From an uncultured Burkholderiales bacterium (lineage in GTDB: Bacteria > Pseudomonadota > Gammaproteobacteria > Burkholderiales > Burkholderiaceae_C), in the NCBI GenBank assembly GCA_943908475.1, contig CALTTG010000009.1, forward strand, positions 21,802 through 85,801: a stretch of 64,000 bases of DNA. The letters are read 5' to 3'. The position numbers and the translations under genes are program-made. The notes under the pieces are model-generated. The model searched no databases. It was not told the DNA's origin and saw only the letters and a program-made list of their open reading frames with translations. Positions 34,817 through 44,491 of the stretch are shown in pieces. The first letter of the stretch is position 1; each line of letters opens with the position of its first letter.

Positions 34817-34860
34817 ACTTCCGACGCATTTGAGGGCGTCCGCACCACATCAGTGCGCCA

Positions 34861-36129
34861 TCAGAATGGCAGCCGTTCATCGGCGAACAGGCTGTTCACG
34901 CTCTCCCGAGCACGGATCAAGTGGACGCGATCGCCGTCGATCAACACTTCGGCAGCCCTGCCACGAGAGTTGTAGTTGCTGGCCATGGTCATGCCGTAGG
35001 CGCCTGCCGACAGCACCGCCAGCACGTCACCGGGCTGCACCACCAAGGTTCGGTCGCGCCCCAACCAATCCCCAGATTCGCACACGGGGCCGACCACGTC
35101 CCAAGTCAGTGCGCCGCCATCCCGCACCGCGGTGTTGACAATGCCCATCCAAGCCTCGTAGAGGGCGGGGCGCATCAGGTCGTTCATGGCCGCATCGACC
35201 ACGCAAAAGTTCTTGTGCTCGCCGGGCTTGAGGAACATCACTTCGGTCAGCAACACGCCGGCGTTGCCCACCAGCGAACGCCCCGGCTCGAACATCACCT
35301 CGCGGTGACCATGCCCCCGGGCGTCGATTTTGGCCAGCAGCAGCCCAATCAGGGTTTCGGCACTGGGCGGCGTCTCGTCGGTGTAAGTGATGCCCAGGCC
35401 GCCGCCCAGGTCCAGGTGGTGAATCCGGATGCCCTTGGCTTCGATGGCCTCCACCAGGTCCAACACGCGGTCCAGTGCATCCAGGTAGGGGGCGGTGTCG
35501 GTGATTTGCGAGCCAATGTGGCAATCGATGCCCACCACCTCGATGCCTGGCAGGCTGGCGGCCCGCTCGTAGGTGGCCACGGCCAATTCGTGGGCAATGC
35601 CGAACTTGTTGCCCTTCAGTCCGGTCGAAATGTAGGGGTGCGTGCCGGCATCGACATCTGGGTTCACGCGCAAGCTGATGCGAGCGGTCAAGCCATGGGT
35701 CGACGCCACTTGAGACAGCACCTCCAACTCGGCCGTGCTCTCGACGTTGAAGCACTTCACGCCAGCGTCCATCGCCATTTTCATTTCGGCCCGGGTCTTG
35801 CCCACGCCCGAAAACACCACGTTGGCCGGATCACCACCAGCGGCCAGCACGCGCGACAGCTCGCCCGCCGAGACGATGTCAAATCCGCAGCCGGCCTTCG
35901 CGAAAGTTTGCAGCACGGCAATGTTGGAGTTCGCCTTCACCGCGTAGCACACCAGGTGTTGGCGTCCGACCAGGGCGCGCTGATACGGCGCCAGTGCGGC
36001 CAGCATGGCTTGGCGCGAATACACATACAACGGCGAACCATGCTGGGCGACCAGATCGCGCAGCTTCACGTCTTCCAGGAACAGGTCGGGGCCGCGATAG
36101 GCCAAGAAAGGGGAGCCGGGCAGCGTCAT
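34861..36129 (-). CDS. lysA: Diaminopimelate decarboxylase
   Basis: 422-residue PLP enzyme for the last step of lysine synthesis, meso-diaminopimelate to lysine and CO2. The PLP Lys is in HLVCYAVKANSNIAVLQ; CHIGSQI, the glycine-rich DLGGGLGITY, the phosphate-binding EPGRSLVGNAG and the active-site Cys in PVCESGDWLGRDR are present. The first residues FLAYRGPDLFLEDVKLRDLV fit the family. The preceding gene on the same strand is the small lipoprotein lptM, 28 bases upstream, an arrangement common in proteobacteria. Confidence 0.97.
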   Translation of the reverse strand: MTLPGSPFLAYRGPDLFLEDVKLRDLVAQHGSPLYVYSRQAMLAALAPYQRALVGRQHLVCYAVKANSNIAVLQTFAKAGCGFDIVSAGELSRVLAAGGDPANVVFSGVGKTRAEMKMAMDAGVKCFNVESTAELEVLSQVASTHGLTARISLRVNPDVDAGTHPYISTGLKGNKFGIAHELAVATYERAASLPGIEVVGIDCHIGSQITDTAPYLDALDRVLDLVEAIEAKGIRIHHLDLGGGLGITYTDETPPSAETLIGLLLAKIDARGHGHREVMFEPGRSLVGNAGVLLTEVMFLKPGEHKNFCVVDAAMNDLMRPALYEAWMGIVNTAVRDGGALTWDVVGPVCESGDWLGRDRTLVVQPGDVLAVLSAGAYGMTMASNYNSRGRAAEVLIDGDRVHLIRARESVNSLFADERLPF

Positions 36130-36157
36130 GCGAGTGATCTCTTCGGTGAATGGGGGG

Positions 36158-36331
36158 TCAGCGTGGGGCGCCGTCGGTGGGGGCCGATGCGGTGGAGGGC
36201 GTTGGCAAGTAGAGGTTGCCTTTTTGTCCGCAGCCCGAAAGACCGCTCCACAAGATCAGTCCTGCAGAAGCGGCCAAGCAAGTTCGGACCAGGGTCCGTA
36301 AAATTGAGGTGTGCCATGTCATGGCGCTCAT
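36158..36331 (-). CDS. lptM: Small lipoprotein LptM (LPS translocon maturation, YifL-like)
   Basis: 57-residue lipoprotein upstream of lysA. The signal peptide TSILRTLVRTCLAASAGLIL leads to a lipobox LSGC, and the mature part begins CGQKGNLYLP, the conserved core of LptM/YifL, which by family assists oxidative maturation of the LptDE LPS translocon. The exact start (ATG at 36331 or 36322) is not settled because neither has a clear ribosome site. The tail is rich in Pro/Thr/Ala. It lies between cyaY (divergent) and lysA, a locus also seen with yifL in enterobacteria. Confidence 0.82.
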   Translation of the reverse strand: MSAMTWHTSILRTLVRTCLAASAGLILWSGLSGCGQKGNLYLPTPSTASAPTDGAPR

Positions 36332-36344
36332 TTTAAGGAAACCC

Positions 36345-36698
36345 ATGTCTGCCGCTGCCACGCCCTCTGGTCATTCTGATGCCGATTACGATGCCGCGGC
36401 TCGCCGCGCGCTGGCTCGCATCGAATCGCGTGTGGACGAATGGCTCGATCAGGACCTGATCGACATCGACGCGGCCCGTTCCGGGGGCATGGTCACGCTG
36501 GTGCTGCCCAACCGCACGCAGCTGATCGTCAACATGCAGCCCCCCCTGCACGAGCTGTGGCTGGCCGCCCGTCAAGGCGGCTTTCATTTCCGCTATGCGG
36601 GGGGTGACCAATGGGTCGACACCCGCACAGGCGAAGACTTCTTCACCGCACTGTCTGCCAACGTCTCGGCCCAGGCGGGGCAAGCGCTGAGCTTCTGA
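36345..36698 (+). CDS. cyaY: Iron donor / frataxin homologue CyaY
   Basis: 117-residue frataxin-fold protein that regulates iron delivery to IscS during Fe-S cluster assembly. The acidic N-terminal helix region (DADYDAAARRALARIESRVD, then EWLDQDLIDIDAARSGG) and the sheet segment LVLPNRTQLIVNMQPPLHELWL are typical; the conserved Trp-bearing GGFHFRY is present. Start chosen at the ATG at 36345. It is divergent from lptM with a very short shared upstream region, and its stop is 7 bases from the convergent PBP1A gene. Confidence 0.94.
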   Translation: MSAAATPSGHSDADYDAAARRALARIESRVDEWLDQDLIDIDAARSGGMVTLVLPNRTQLIVNMQPPLHELWLAARQGGFHFRYAGGDQWVDTRTGEDFFTALSANVSAQAGQALSF

Positions 36699-36704
36699 CC
36701 ACGG

Positions 36705-39095
36705 TCACTGTGGCTTTTCCTCGCCATTGAACAGGTCGAGGATGCCCCGCTTTTCTTCCGCGTCGGCGGGGGCCGGGGGCGGTGGCAGATCGCCATCGTC
36801 GTTGGCCAGGGCCCGCACCCCGGTGCCAGCGGTGTACTCTTCGTAGTACCAATCGCCTCCGATGTTCAGCACGCCCTCTGGTGCCGGAATCTCGGAAACG
36901 GGGACGCCGCGCAGCGCCGTCTGCATGTAGTCGATCCACACCGGCAACGCCAATCCACCGCCGGTTTCCTTGTCGCCCAGCTTTCTCGGGGTGTCGTAAC
37001 CGATCCAGACCACGGCCGACACTTGGCGGTTGTAGCCTGCAAACCAGGCGTCCATGGAGTCGTTGGTGGTACCGGTCTTGCCGTACAGGTCGGGACGTTT
37101 GAGCGTGGCTTGTGCACGAGCGGCGGTGCCCGAACGGGTGACTTCTTGCAACAGTGTGCTCATCACGAAGGCGTTGCGAGCGTCAATGGCCCGCATGGTT
37201 TCGTCCAGCGGCGTGAAGCGTGCTTGCGCCAGCACCACGCCACGGTTGTCGGTCACCTTGGACACCAGAATTGGATTGACCCGATAGCCCCCGTTGGCGA
37301 ACACCGCATAGCCGTCGGCCATTTGCATGGGGGTCACCGAGCCGGCGCCCAATGCCATGGTCAGGTAGGCTGGGTGCTTGCTGGCCTCGAAGCCGAAGCG
37401 GGTCACCCAGGACTGCGCATACTTCGGGCCCACCGATCGCAAGATGCGAATCGACACCATGTTCTTGGACTTGGCCAAGGCCCGGCGCATGCTCATGGGG
37501 CCCTCAAACTTGCCGTCGTAGTTCTTGGGCTCCCAAGGTTGGCCGCCCGTCGTTCCTGCGTCGAAGAACAAGGGCGAGTCGTTGATCATGGTGGCCGGTG
37601 TGAAGCCTTTTTCCAGGGACGACGAATACACGAACGGTTTGAAGCTGGACCCTGGCTGGCGCCAGGCTTGGGTCACGTGGTTGAACTTGTTGCGTTCAAA
37701 GTCAAAACCGCCGGCCATGGCACGCACCGCCCCCGTGCGTGGATCCAGGGACACCAGTGCGCCCTCGACCTCGGGCAGCTGAACGATTCGCCAGGTGTCT
37801 TTGACCTTTTGCACCCGAATCACCGAACCGCGCCGGATCTGTGTCTTGGGGGGCGCCTTCTCGCTCAAGCCGGTGCTGGCCGACCTCAAGCCATCGCCAT
37901 TGAGTTGCACCGACTCGCCGTTTTGGAGCAAGACCGTGACCGACTTCGGCGAGGCGTGCAACACCACGGAGGCGTGAATGTCATCGCTGTCAGGGTGATC
38001 TTCCAGGGCCTCGGCCACACGCACGTCGGTTTGTTTCGGGTCCGTCGGCAGTTCCACAAACCCTTCCGGACCGCGCCACGCTTGCCGACGGTCAAAATCC
38101 AGCAAGCCTTTGCGCAAGGCTCGGGTGGCGGCCATCTGCTCTTCGGCTTTGACGGTGGTGAACACGTTCAGGCCTCGGGTGTACGCGTCGGGGCCGTACT
38201 GGTCGTACATCAGCGCTCGAGCTGCTTCTGCAACGTATGCCCCCTCCCGCGAAATCGGGGCTTTGCTGCGGTACACCAGCGCCTCTTTCTTGGCGGTTTC
38301 ATGGGTGGCCTCGTCGATGAAGCCATTGGCCAACATCCGGTCGAGGATGTATTGCTGCCGAATGGTCGCACGCTTGACGTTGCGCAACGGGTTGTAGGCC
38401 GAGGGAGCCTTGGGCAGGCCAGCGAGCATGGCCGCTTCGGCCACCGTCACATCTTTGATGGGCTTGCCAAAGTACGTCTCGGCAGCGGCTGCAAAACCGT
38501 AAGCACGTTGCCCCAAATAGATCTGGTTCATGTAGAGCTCCAGAATTTGGTCTTTGCTCAACATGCTTTCGATCTTCAACGCCAGCAAAATTTCATAAAT
38601 CTTGCGGGTGAAGGTTTTTTCGGTCGGTAGGTAAAAATTGCGGGCCACCTGCATCGTGATGGTGGACGCCCCCTGGCTGCGCGACTCCCCAAAGTTGGCC
38701 AGTCCAGCACGCAACACCCCGATGTAGTCGACCCCGCCGTGGTCGTAGAACCGGGCGTCTTCGATGGCCAGCACGGCGTCTTTCACCACCTTCGGGAATT
38801 GTTGAATGGGCAGAAAGTTGCGCTTTTCTTCACCAAACTCGCCCAGCAACTGAAGGTCTGCCGAATACACGCGCAAAGGCACCTTGGGACGGTAGTCCAT
38901 CAGGCCATTGAGCGGTGGCAAGTTGGGGTAGATCATGGCCAGGCTCACGCCGACCAGCATGGCCACCGCCAAGGCGCCGGCCAGGCTCAGCCCCAGCAAC
39001 CATGCAACAGGCTGTATCAGCCAGCGGATCGCGGCGTGGCGGGGTGTTCCGCCGTTGGCGCGGGGTGAAGTTGGCTGAGAAGTCTGTTCGCTCAT
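36705..39095 (-). CDS. mrcA: Penicillin-binding protein 1A (bifunctional)
   Basis: 796-residue class A PBP with glycosyltransferase and transpeptidase activity for peptidoglycan. An N-terminal membrane anchor (VAWLLGLSLAGALAVAMLVG) is followed by the GT51 domain with catalytic Glu in AIEDARFYDHGGVDYIGVLR and QGASTITMQVARNFYLP, an OB-like insert, and the transpeptidase with SxxK in GSSFKPF, SxN in KSKNMVS and KTG in YGKTGTTNDSMDAWF. Full length for PBP1A; the C-terminal tail is Asp/Pro-rich. It is transcribed divergently from pilM with a 238-base gap, as is common for ponA and pilMNOPQ in proteobacteria. Confidence 0.96.
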   Translation of the reverse strand: MSEQTSQPTSPRANGGTPRHAAIRWLIQPVAWLLGLSLAGALAVAMLVGVSLAMIYPNLPPLNGLMDYRPKVPLRVYSADLQLLGEFGEEKRNFLPIQQFPKVVKDAVLAIEDARFYDHGGVDYIGVLRAGLANFGESRSQGASTITMQVARNFYLPTEKTFTRKIYEILLALKIESMLSKDQILELYMNQIYLGQRAYGFAAAAETYFGKPIKDVTVAEAAMLAGLPKAPSAYNPLRNVKRATIRQQYILDRMLANGFIDEATHETAKKEALVYRSKAPISREGAYVAEAARALMYDQYGPDAYTRGLNVFTTVKAEEQMAATRALRKGLLDFDRRQAWRGPEGFVELPTDPKQTDVRVAEALEDHPDSDDIHASVVLHASPKSVTVLLQNGESVQLNGDGLRSASTGLSEKAPPKTQIRRGSVIRVQKVKDTWRIVQLPEVEGALVSLDPRTGAVRAMAGGFDFERNKFNHVTQAWRQPGSSFKPFVYSSSLEKGFTPATMINDSPLFFDAGTTGGQPWEPKNYDGKFEGPMSMRRALAKSKNMVSIRILRSVGPKYAQSWVTRFGFEASKHPAYLTMALGAGSVTPMQMADGYAVFANGGYRVNPILVSKVTDNRGVVLAQARFTPLDETMRAIDARNAFVMSTLLQEVTRSGTAARAQATLKRPDLYGKTGTTNDSMDAWFAGYNRQVSAVVWIGYDTPRKLGDKETGGGLALPVWIDYMQTALRGVPVSEIPAPEGVLNIGGDWYYEEYTAGTGVRALANDDGDLPPPPAPADAEEKRGILDLFNGEEKPQ

Positions 39096-39333
39096 GAACG
39101 GCGGTCACGCAAAGGCTAAGCCGCCATTATAGAAACCGGGCCGACGCAACCGTTTCGGTCCACCCGCAAGGGGTGGGCGCACACATTTGAAACGACATGT
39201 AAGTCGTCCATATCGAGCAACGACTAGGTGAAAAGCCGGGCTACATCGCGTTTCATCCACAAAAACTTTACTGCTAGTATTGAAGTGATTTATTAACTTT
39301 CCAGGGCTTGCGTCTGCGAGCATGGAGGACTGA

Positions 39334-40413
39334 GTGAGCTTTCTTGACACGCTGCTGGGGCGCAAGCACCCGCCAATGATCGGACTCGATGTGAGTTCGT
39401 CCAGCGTCAAGCTCGTGGAGTTGAGCCAGAGCGCTTCCGGTGAACTGACGCTGGAGCGGTTCGCTTCCGAGCCCCTGGAAAAAGGGTGGATCACCGACGG
39501 CCAGATCGAGAAATTCGATGAAGTGGCCGAAGCGGTTCGCAAAGTCGTGTCCAAAAGCGGCACGAGGACCAAACTGGCGGCACTTGCCATGCCCCAGTCG
39601 TCGGTGATCACCAAAAAGATCATGCTGCCTGCGGGTCTGCGCGAGGAAGAAATGGAGATGCAGGTGGAGGCCGAGGCCAACCAATACATCCCGTTTTCAC
39701 TCGACGAAGTCAGCCTGGATTTTTGCGTCATCGGCCCCAGCCCCAGTTCGGCGGGTGACGTCGAAGTCATGATCGCGGCGTCTCGCAAAGACCGGGTGCA
39801 GGATCGCCAAGGCCTGGCGGAGGCGGCGGGTCTCAAACCTGCGGTGCTGGACATCGAGTCCTACGCATCGCGCATGGCCATGGGCCGATTGATCTCAGCC
39901 TTGCCGGGTGAGGGGCGTGATGCGCTCGTCGCGCTGTTTGAGATCGGTGCCGAGACCACGGGTTTGAAAGTCTTGCGCGATGATGAGTTGCTCTATGACC
40001 GCGACCAGGCCTTCGGGGGCTCGCAGTTGACCCAACTCATCTCTCGACAGTACGGCTTTTCGTTCGAAGAGGCTGAATTGAAGAAGCTTTCGGGCGACCT
40101 GCCCGAAGATTTTCAAAACGACTTGCTCGTGCCTTTCGTGGACAGCCTCTCTCAAGAAATTGGCCGAGCGCTGCAGTACTTTTTCACCAGCACCCCTCAT
40201 CACAAAGTGCACTACGTGATGCTGGCGGGCGGCACGGCAGCCCTGCCGGGCCTGAAAGAGCGCGTCACCGAGCTCACGGGCTTTGCGTCGATGGTGGTCA
40301 ACCCCTTTGATGGCATGAAACTGGGGGGGGCGGTGCGTGAAAGCAAGCTCCGCCGTGAGGCTCCGTCCTACCTGACCGCCTGTGGCCTGGCAATGCGGAG
40401 ATTCGTCGCATGA
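39334..40413 (+). CDS. pilM: Type IV pilus inner-membrane platform protein PilM
   Basis: 359-residue actin-like protein on the cytoplasmic side of the pilus alignment complex; it binds the N-terminus of PilN. The sequence starts with MIGLDVSSSSVKLVEL, the phosphate-1 like segment of the actin fold, and contains LVALFEIGAETTGLKVLRDD and VMLAGGTAALPGLKERV, conserved in PilM. The start codon is GTG with GGAGG 5 bases upstream. It overlaps pilN by 4 bases. First gene of pilMNOPQ. Confidence 0.96.
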   Translation: MSFLDTLLGRKHPPMIGLDVSSSSVKLVELSQSASGELTLERFASEPLEKGWITDGQIEKFDEVAEAVRKVVSKSGTRTKLAALAMPQSSVITKKIMLPAGLREEEMEMQVEAEANQYIPFSLDEVSLDFCVIGPSPSSAGDVEVMIAASRKDRVQDRQGLAEAAGLKPAVLDIESYASRMAMGRLISALPGEGRDALVALFEIGAETTGLKVLRDDELLYDRDQAFGGSQLTQLISRQYGFSFEEAELKKLSGDLPEDFQNDLLVPFVDSLSQEIGRALQYFFTSTPHHKVHYVMLAGGTAALPGLKERVTELTGFASMVVNPFDGMKLGGAVRESKLRREAPSYLTACGLAMRRFVA

Positions 40414-41060
40414 TTTTGATCAACCTGCTTCCCCACCGGGAAGAGAAGCGACGCCTGCGCAAGCAAGCGTTTTTTGCTGGCTTGGTCATGTCGGCGCTGG
40501 CCGGCCTGGTGGTCTTGGTGTTGTGGTACGGCTTGCTGCAACAAATGATCAGCGCCCAGCAGTCCCGCAATGACAAGCTGTCCAACGCGATCTTGGAGCT
40601 CGACGACCAGATCAAGTCGGTCGCGTCCTTGAAGGAAGAGATCGATGCCTTGAAGGCACGCCAGAAAGCGGTGGAAGACCTGCAAACCGACCGCAACATG
40701 CCGGTGCATTTGCTGAACGAATTGGTTCGTCAGACGCCAGAGGGCATCTACCTCAAGAGCATCCGTCAGGAGGGTTCCGAGGTGCTGGTGTCCGGCATGG
40801 CGCAGTCCAACGAGCGCGTGTCTGAGTTCCTTCGCAACACTGCCAACAATTCCCCATGGCTGGAGCGGCCTGAACTCCAAGAGATCAAGGCCGCCGGTGC
40901 GGGGGGCGATGGGTCTGGCAAATCGGGCGCCTCCGCCAAGTCCGCCGACCAAAAGCTGTTTGATTTCTCCCTTCGGTTGGTGCTGAAACGGCCCGGCAGC
41001 GCTGCGGCAGCAGCCAGTGGCGCGAGCGCTGCATCGGCGCCCGGAAAGGCGGGAGCCTGA
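40410..41060 (+). CDS. pilN: Type IV pilus assembly protein PilN
   Basis: 216-residue bitopic protein. The conserved N-terminal motif MILINLLPHREEKRR that binds PilM is followed by one membrane helix (AGLVMSALAGLVVLVLWYGL), a coiled coil and a periplasmic fold that pairs with PilO. The C-terminal tail is unusually rich in Ala/Ser/Gly, which looks like a flexible extension beyond the fold. Coupled to pilM by a 4-base overlap and followed by pilO after 2 bases. Confidence 0.95.
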   Translation: MILINLLPHREEKRRLRKQAFFAGLVMSALAGLVVLVLWYGLLQQMISAQQSRNDKLSNAILELDDQIKSVASLKEEIDALKARQKAVEDLQTDRNMPVHLLNELVRQTPEGIYLKSIRQEGSEVLVSGMAQSNERVSEFLRNTANNSPWLERPELQEIKAAGAGGDGSGKSGASAKSADQKLFDFSLRLVLKRPGSAAAAASGASAASAPGKAGA

Positions 41061-41062
41061 GC

Positions 41063-41770
41063 ATGAGTGGCAAGTTCAACATCGACATGGCGTCCCTTGT
41101 GGCGGACGCTCAAAGCCAGTTTCAAGGCCTCAACCCCAACGAGCCTGGTCAGTGGCCGTGGCTGCCCAAAGCGGCGGCATTCACCGGCACCGCATTGGCG
41201 GTGGTGGCATTGGGCTGGTTTTTGTTGCTGCAGCCTGAAGCCGACACCCTGGAGTCTGTCCGCTTGAAAGAGCCGACGCTCAAGGATGAATACAACGAAA
41301 AGCTGGCGAAGGCGGTCAATTTGACCGAACTCAGCAAGCAGCGCACCCAGGTCCAGGAGTACGTCAACCAACTGGAGAAGCAACTGCCGGGCAAGGCCGA
41401 CATGGATGAGTTGCTGTCGGACATCAACCAGGCTGGCATTGGGCGCGGCCTGGAGTTCGAGTTGTTCCGTCCCGGCCAAGTGGAAATCAAGGACTACTAC
41501 GCTGAACTGCCGATCGCCATCAAGGTGTCAGGCCGGTATCACGACGTGGGCGCCTTCACCGCCGACGTGGCCAACTTGTCTCGCATCGTGACCTTGAACA
41601 ACGTTCAGATCACCGCTTCGTCCAAAGACGCGAACTCTGGCCAGCTCATCATGGAAGCGCAGGCCCGCACCTATCGCTACCTGGATCAGAACGAAGTGGA
41701 AGCGCAGCGCAGCGCCAAGTCCAAAGAGCGCAAAGGCAAGAAAGCAGCCAAATCGGAGGGCAAGTCATGA
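41063..41770 (+). CDS. pilO: Type IV pilus assembly protein PilO
   Basis: 235-residue bitopic partner of PilN in the inner-membrane alignment complex. A short cytoplasmic start, one helix (FTGTALAVVALGWFLLLQ), a periplasmic coiled coil (EYNEKLAKAVNLTELSKQRT, then QVQEYVNQLEKQLP) and the core ferredoxin-like fold ending with YRYLDQ. A highly basic Lys/Arg-rich tail (the last 20 residues or so) is notable. Overlaps pilP by 4 bases (ATGA). Confidence 0.95.
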   Translation: MSGKFNIDMASLVADAQSQFQGLNPNEPGQWPWLPKAAAFTGTALAVVALGWFLLLQPEADTLESVRLKEPTLKDEYNEKLAKAVNLTELSKQRTQVQEYVNQLEKQLPGKADMDELLSDINQAGIGRGLEFELFRPGQVEIKDYYAELPIAIKVSGRYHDVGAFTADVANLSRIVTLNNVQITASSKDANSGQLIMEAQARTYRYLDQNEVEAQRSAKSKERKGKKAAKSEGKS

Positions 41771-42309
41771 AGTCAATGACCTTCCGAGGCATGAAGTGGC
41801 TGACCTGTCTGTCGGTGGTGGCTCTGGCGGCCTGCACGTCCGAGGGCGACGACCTGGATGTGTGGATGGAAACCCAGAAACGCAACACACCGCCCACGGT
41901 GGAGGCGTTGACGCCACCTCAAAAATTCAATCCTCAACGCTATGAAGTGCTCGAACTGGTCGAGCCCTTCAGCAACCAGAAGTTTGTGGCGGCCGTCAAG
42001 CAAGGTGCAGCGCAGCCCAATTCGGCGGTCTCCGCCGAGCTCAACCGTCGGCGAGAGCCTCTGGAAGCCTACCCGCTGGACAACGTCAGCATGGTCGGCA
42101 GCGTGGTCCGCAAAGGGCAGCAGTTTGCCCTCCTGAAAGTGGACAACCTTTTGTATCAGGTCAAGGTGGGTGACTACCTCGGGCAGAACTACGGAAAGAT
42201 CATGAAGATCACCGAGACAGAAATCGCCCTGCGAGAAATCGTGCAGGACGCCTCAGGCGAGTGGATCGAGCGCCCCGCCGCATTGCAGCTTCAGGAGGGT
42301 GCGCAGTGA
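41767..42309 (+). CDS. pilP: Type IV pilus lipoprotein PilP
   Basis: 180-residue inner-membrane lipoprotein that links PilNO to the secretin PilQ. The lipobox is LAAC (SVVALAACTSEGDDLD). The C-terminal beta domain contains the conserved YPLDNVSMVGSVVRKGQQFA, LLKVDNLLYQVKVGDYLGQN and YGKIMKITETEIALREIVQD. It overlaps pilQ by 4 bases (GTGA), so the two are translationally coupled. Confidence 0.95.
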   Translation: MKSMTFRGMKWLTCLSVVALAACTSEGDDLDVWMETQKRNTPPTVEALTPPQKFNPQRYEVLELVEPFSNQKFVAAVKQGAAQPNSAVSAELNRRREPLEAYPLDNVSMVGSVVRKGQQFALLKVDNLLYQVKVGDYLGQNYGKIMKITETEIALREIVQDASGEWIERPAALQLQEGAQ

Positions 42310-44474
42310 GCTTCCGTCAACTTCCCTTGAGCGCAGCCGTGATGGCTGTGTCGTTTGCCGGCGCCGTCCACGCGGCGCCAGCCATCCAGTCGATCACCGC
42401 CCAACAGGTGGCGGGCACAGATGTGGTCCGCATTGAGCTGTCTGAATCTTTGCCCTCGGTGCCCAACGGCTTCGTGATCCAGTCGCCTGCGCGCATTGCC
42501 ATCGACCTGCCTGGCGTCACCAATGCACTTGGCAAAAACATGGTGGAGGTCAACCAGGGCAACATCCGTGCCGTGAACGTGGCGCAAGCCGGTGAACGGA
42601 CACGCTTGGTGTTGAACCTGCGTCAAGCCTCCAACTACAAAGCCGAGATTCAAGGCAAGACCTTGACCCTGACCCTGGACAACGGTGGCGGCTCGACCGT
42701 GGCGCCTGCGGCAACTGCGGTGCCTGCTGTCAGCAAGGGACAGGCGGCCCCTCAGAACGTCACGCACTTTGCCGAGGCACGCAACACGGCCTCGTTGCCC
42801 ATCAAAGACATCGATTTCCGTCGCGGACAAGACGGTGCGGGCCGGGTGGTGGTCGAGTTGGCCAACAACCAGGTCGGCGTCGACATCAAGCAACAGGGCC
42901 AATACCTGGTGGTTGAGTTCGCCAAATCGGCACTGCCTGAACGACTGCGCCGCCGGTTTGACGTGACCGATTTCGGCACGCCCGTGGCGTCCATGTCGGC
43001 CAGTCAGACCGGTGACAAGGTCAAGCTTCAGATCGAACCCAAAGGCGCCTGGGAACACTCGGCCTACCAAAGCGACACGCAGTTCGTGCTGGAGGTTCGC
43101 AAGCAGAAGGTCGACCCCAACAAGCTGACGCAGGGTCCTGGTTATGCGGGCGACAAGCTGTCGCTCAATTTCCAGAACATCGAAGTTCGTGCCTTGCTGC
43201 AGGTGATCGCCGACTTCACCAATTTCAACGTGGTGACCAGCGACACCGTGACCGGCACGGTCACGCTGCGGCTCAAGGACGTCCCGTGGGACCAAGCGCT
43301 GGACATCATCATGCAGGCCAAGGGCCTGGGTGTTCGCAAGAGCGGCAATGTCTTGTGGGTGGCCCCCAAAGACGAGATCAATGCCAAAGAGAAGATGGAC
43401 CTGGAGGCCAAGGCTCAAGTGGCCACGCTGGAGCCCCTGCGCACACAGGCGTTCCAGCTCAACTACGTCAAGTCTGAAGAGCTGGCCAAGGGCCTCGCCG
43501 GTAAAAACGATTCCGGCGGCGGTGGCACCAACACCAAGATCCTGTCCCCACGGGGCAGCGTGCTCTACGAGACCCGCACCAACCAGCTGTTCGTGAATGA
43601 CATCCCGAGCAAGCTGGAGGAAATCCAGGGGCTGATCGCCAAAATCGACATCCCGGTGCGCCAGGTCATGATCGAGGCTCGCATCGTCGAAGCCGATGAC
43701 AAATTTGGACGCTCGCTGGGGGCCAAACTCGGTGCAGCCGACCTGCGAGGCCTTCAGGGCGGTGTGCCCGGTTACAAAGTGGGCAGCTCGCAAGTGGCCG
43801 TGACCGGCACGTATGCGGGGGTGGGTGAGCAAACCTTGCAAACGGATGTCTCTGGCCAGAGCTACATCCCCAACACCTACTTCGTGAACTTGCCCGCGGC
43901 AGCGCAGAACGGCTTCAGTGCGGCTTCGGTGGCTTTGTCGCTGTTTGGCGCCAATTCCAATCGGTTCCTGAACCTGGAGCTCTCCGCCTTGGAAGCCGAT
44001 GGTCGCGGCCGCATTGTGTCGAGCCCCCGGGTGATCACGGCCGACCAAGTGAAAGCCTTGATCGAGCAAGGCACCGAATTGCCGTATCTCACAGCATCCT
44101 CCAGCGGCGCCACGTCGATCGCGTTCCGCAAGGCCAATTTGAAGCTGGAAGTGACCCCGCAGATCACCCCTGAGGGCGGCATCATCTTGGACGTCGACGT
44201 GAACAAGGACAGCGTCGGCATCCAAACCCCCGCCGGGTATGCCATCGACACCAAGCATGTGCAGACCCAAGTGCTGGTCGAAAATGGTGGCACGGTGGTC
44301 ATCGGTGGCATCTTCGTTCAGACCGAGCGAAACGACGAACAAAAGGTGCCGCTGTTGGGCGACATCCCCATCATGGGTCACCTGTTCAAGAACACGGCGA
44401 AAACACTGAACAAGTCTGAATTGCTGATTTTCCTGACGCCGCGAGTGGTGTCCGAGAAGTCTGCAATTCGTTGA
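42306..44474 (+). CDS. pilQ: Type IV pilus secretin PilQ
   Basis: 722-residue outer-membrane secretin, the channel for the pilus. After a signal peptide (SAAVMAVSFAGAVHAAPAI) come two AMIN domains that bind peptidoglycan, an STN/N0 domain (NFQNIEVRALLQVIADFTNF), the N1 domain, and the secretin core with VRQVMIEARIVEADDKFGRS and VENGGTVVIGGIFVQ ahead of the C-terminal GDIPIMGHLFKNTAKTLNKS. Start is GTG at 42306. Length fits PilQ of betaproteobacteria. The next gene begins 17 bases later and is a lipoprotein, not part of the usual pil order. Confidence 0.96.
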   Translation: MSFRQLPLSAAVMAVSFAGAVHAAPAIQSITAQQVAGTDVVRIELSESLPSVPNGFVIQSPARIAIDLPGVTNALGKNMVEVNQGNIRAVNVAQAGERTRLVLNLRQASNYKAEIQGKTLTLTLDNGGGSTVAPAATAVPAVSKGQAAPQNVTHFAEARNTASLPIKDIDFRRGQDGAGRVVVELANNQVGVDIKQQGQYLVVEFAKSALPERLRRRFDVTDFGTPVASMSASQTGDKVKLQIEPKGAWEHSAYQSDTQFVLEVRKQKVDPNKLTQGPGYAGDKLSLNFQNIEVRALLQVIADFTNFNVVTSDTVTGTVTLRLKDVPWDQALDIIMQAKGLGVRKSGNVLWVAPKDEINAKEKMDLEAKAQVATLEPLRTQAFQLNYVKSEELAKGLAGKNDSGGGGTNTKILSPRGSVLYETRTNQLFVNDIPSKLEEIQGLIAKIDIPVRQVMIEARIVEADDKFGRSLGAKLGAADLRGLQGGVPGYKVGSSQVAVTGTYAGVGEQTLQTDVSGQSYIPNTYFVNLPAAAQNGFSAASVALSLFGANSNRFLNLELSALEADGRGRIVSSPRVITADQVKALIEQGTELPYLTASSSGATSIAFRKANLKLEVTPQITPEGGIILDVDVNKDSVGIQTPAGYAIDTKHVQTQVLVENGGTVVIGGIFVQTERNDEQKVPLLGDIPIMGHLFKNTAKTLNKSELLIFLTPRVVSEKSAIR

Positions 44475-44491
44475 GCGACAGGGATTGGAAT

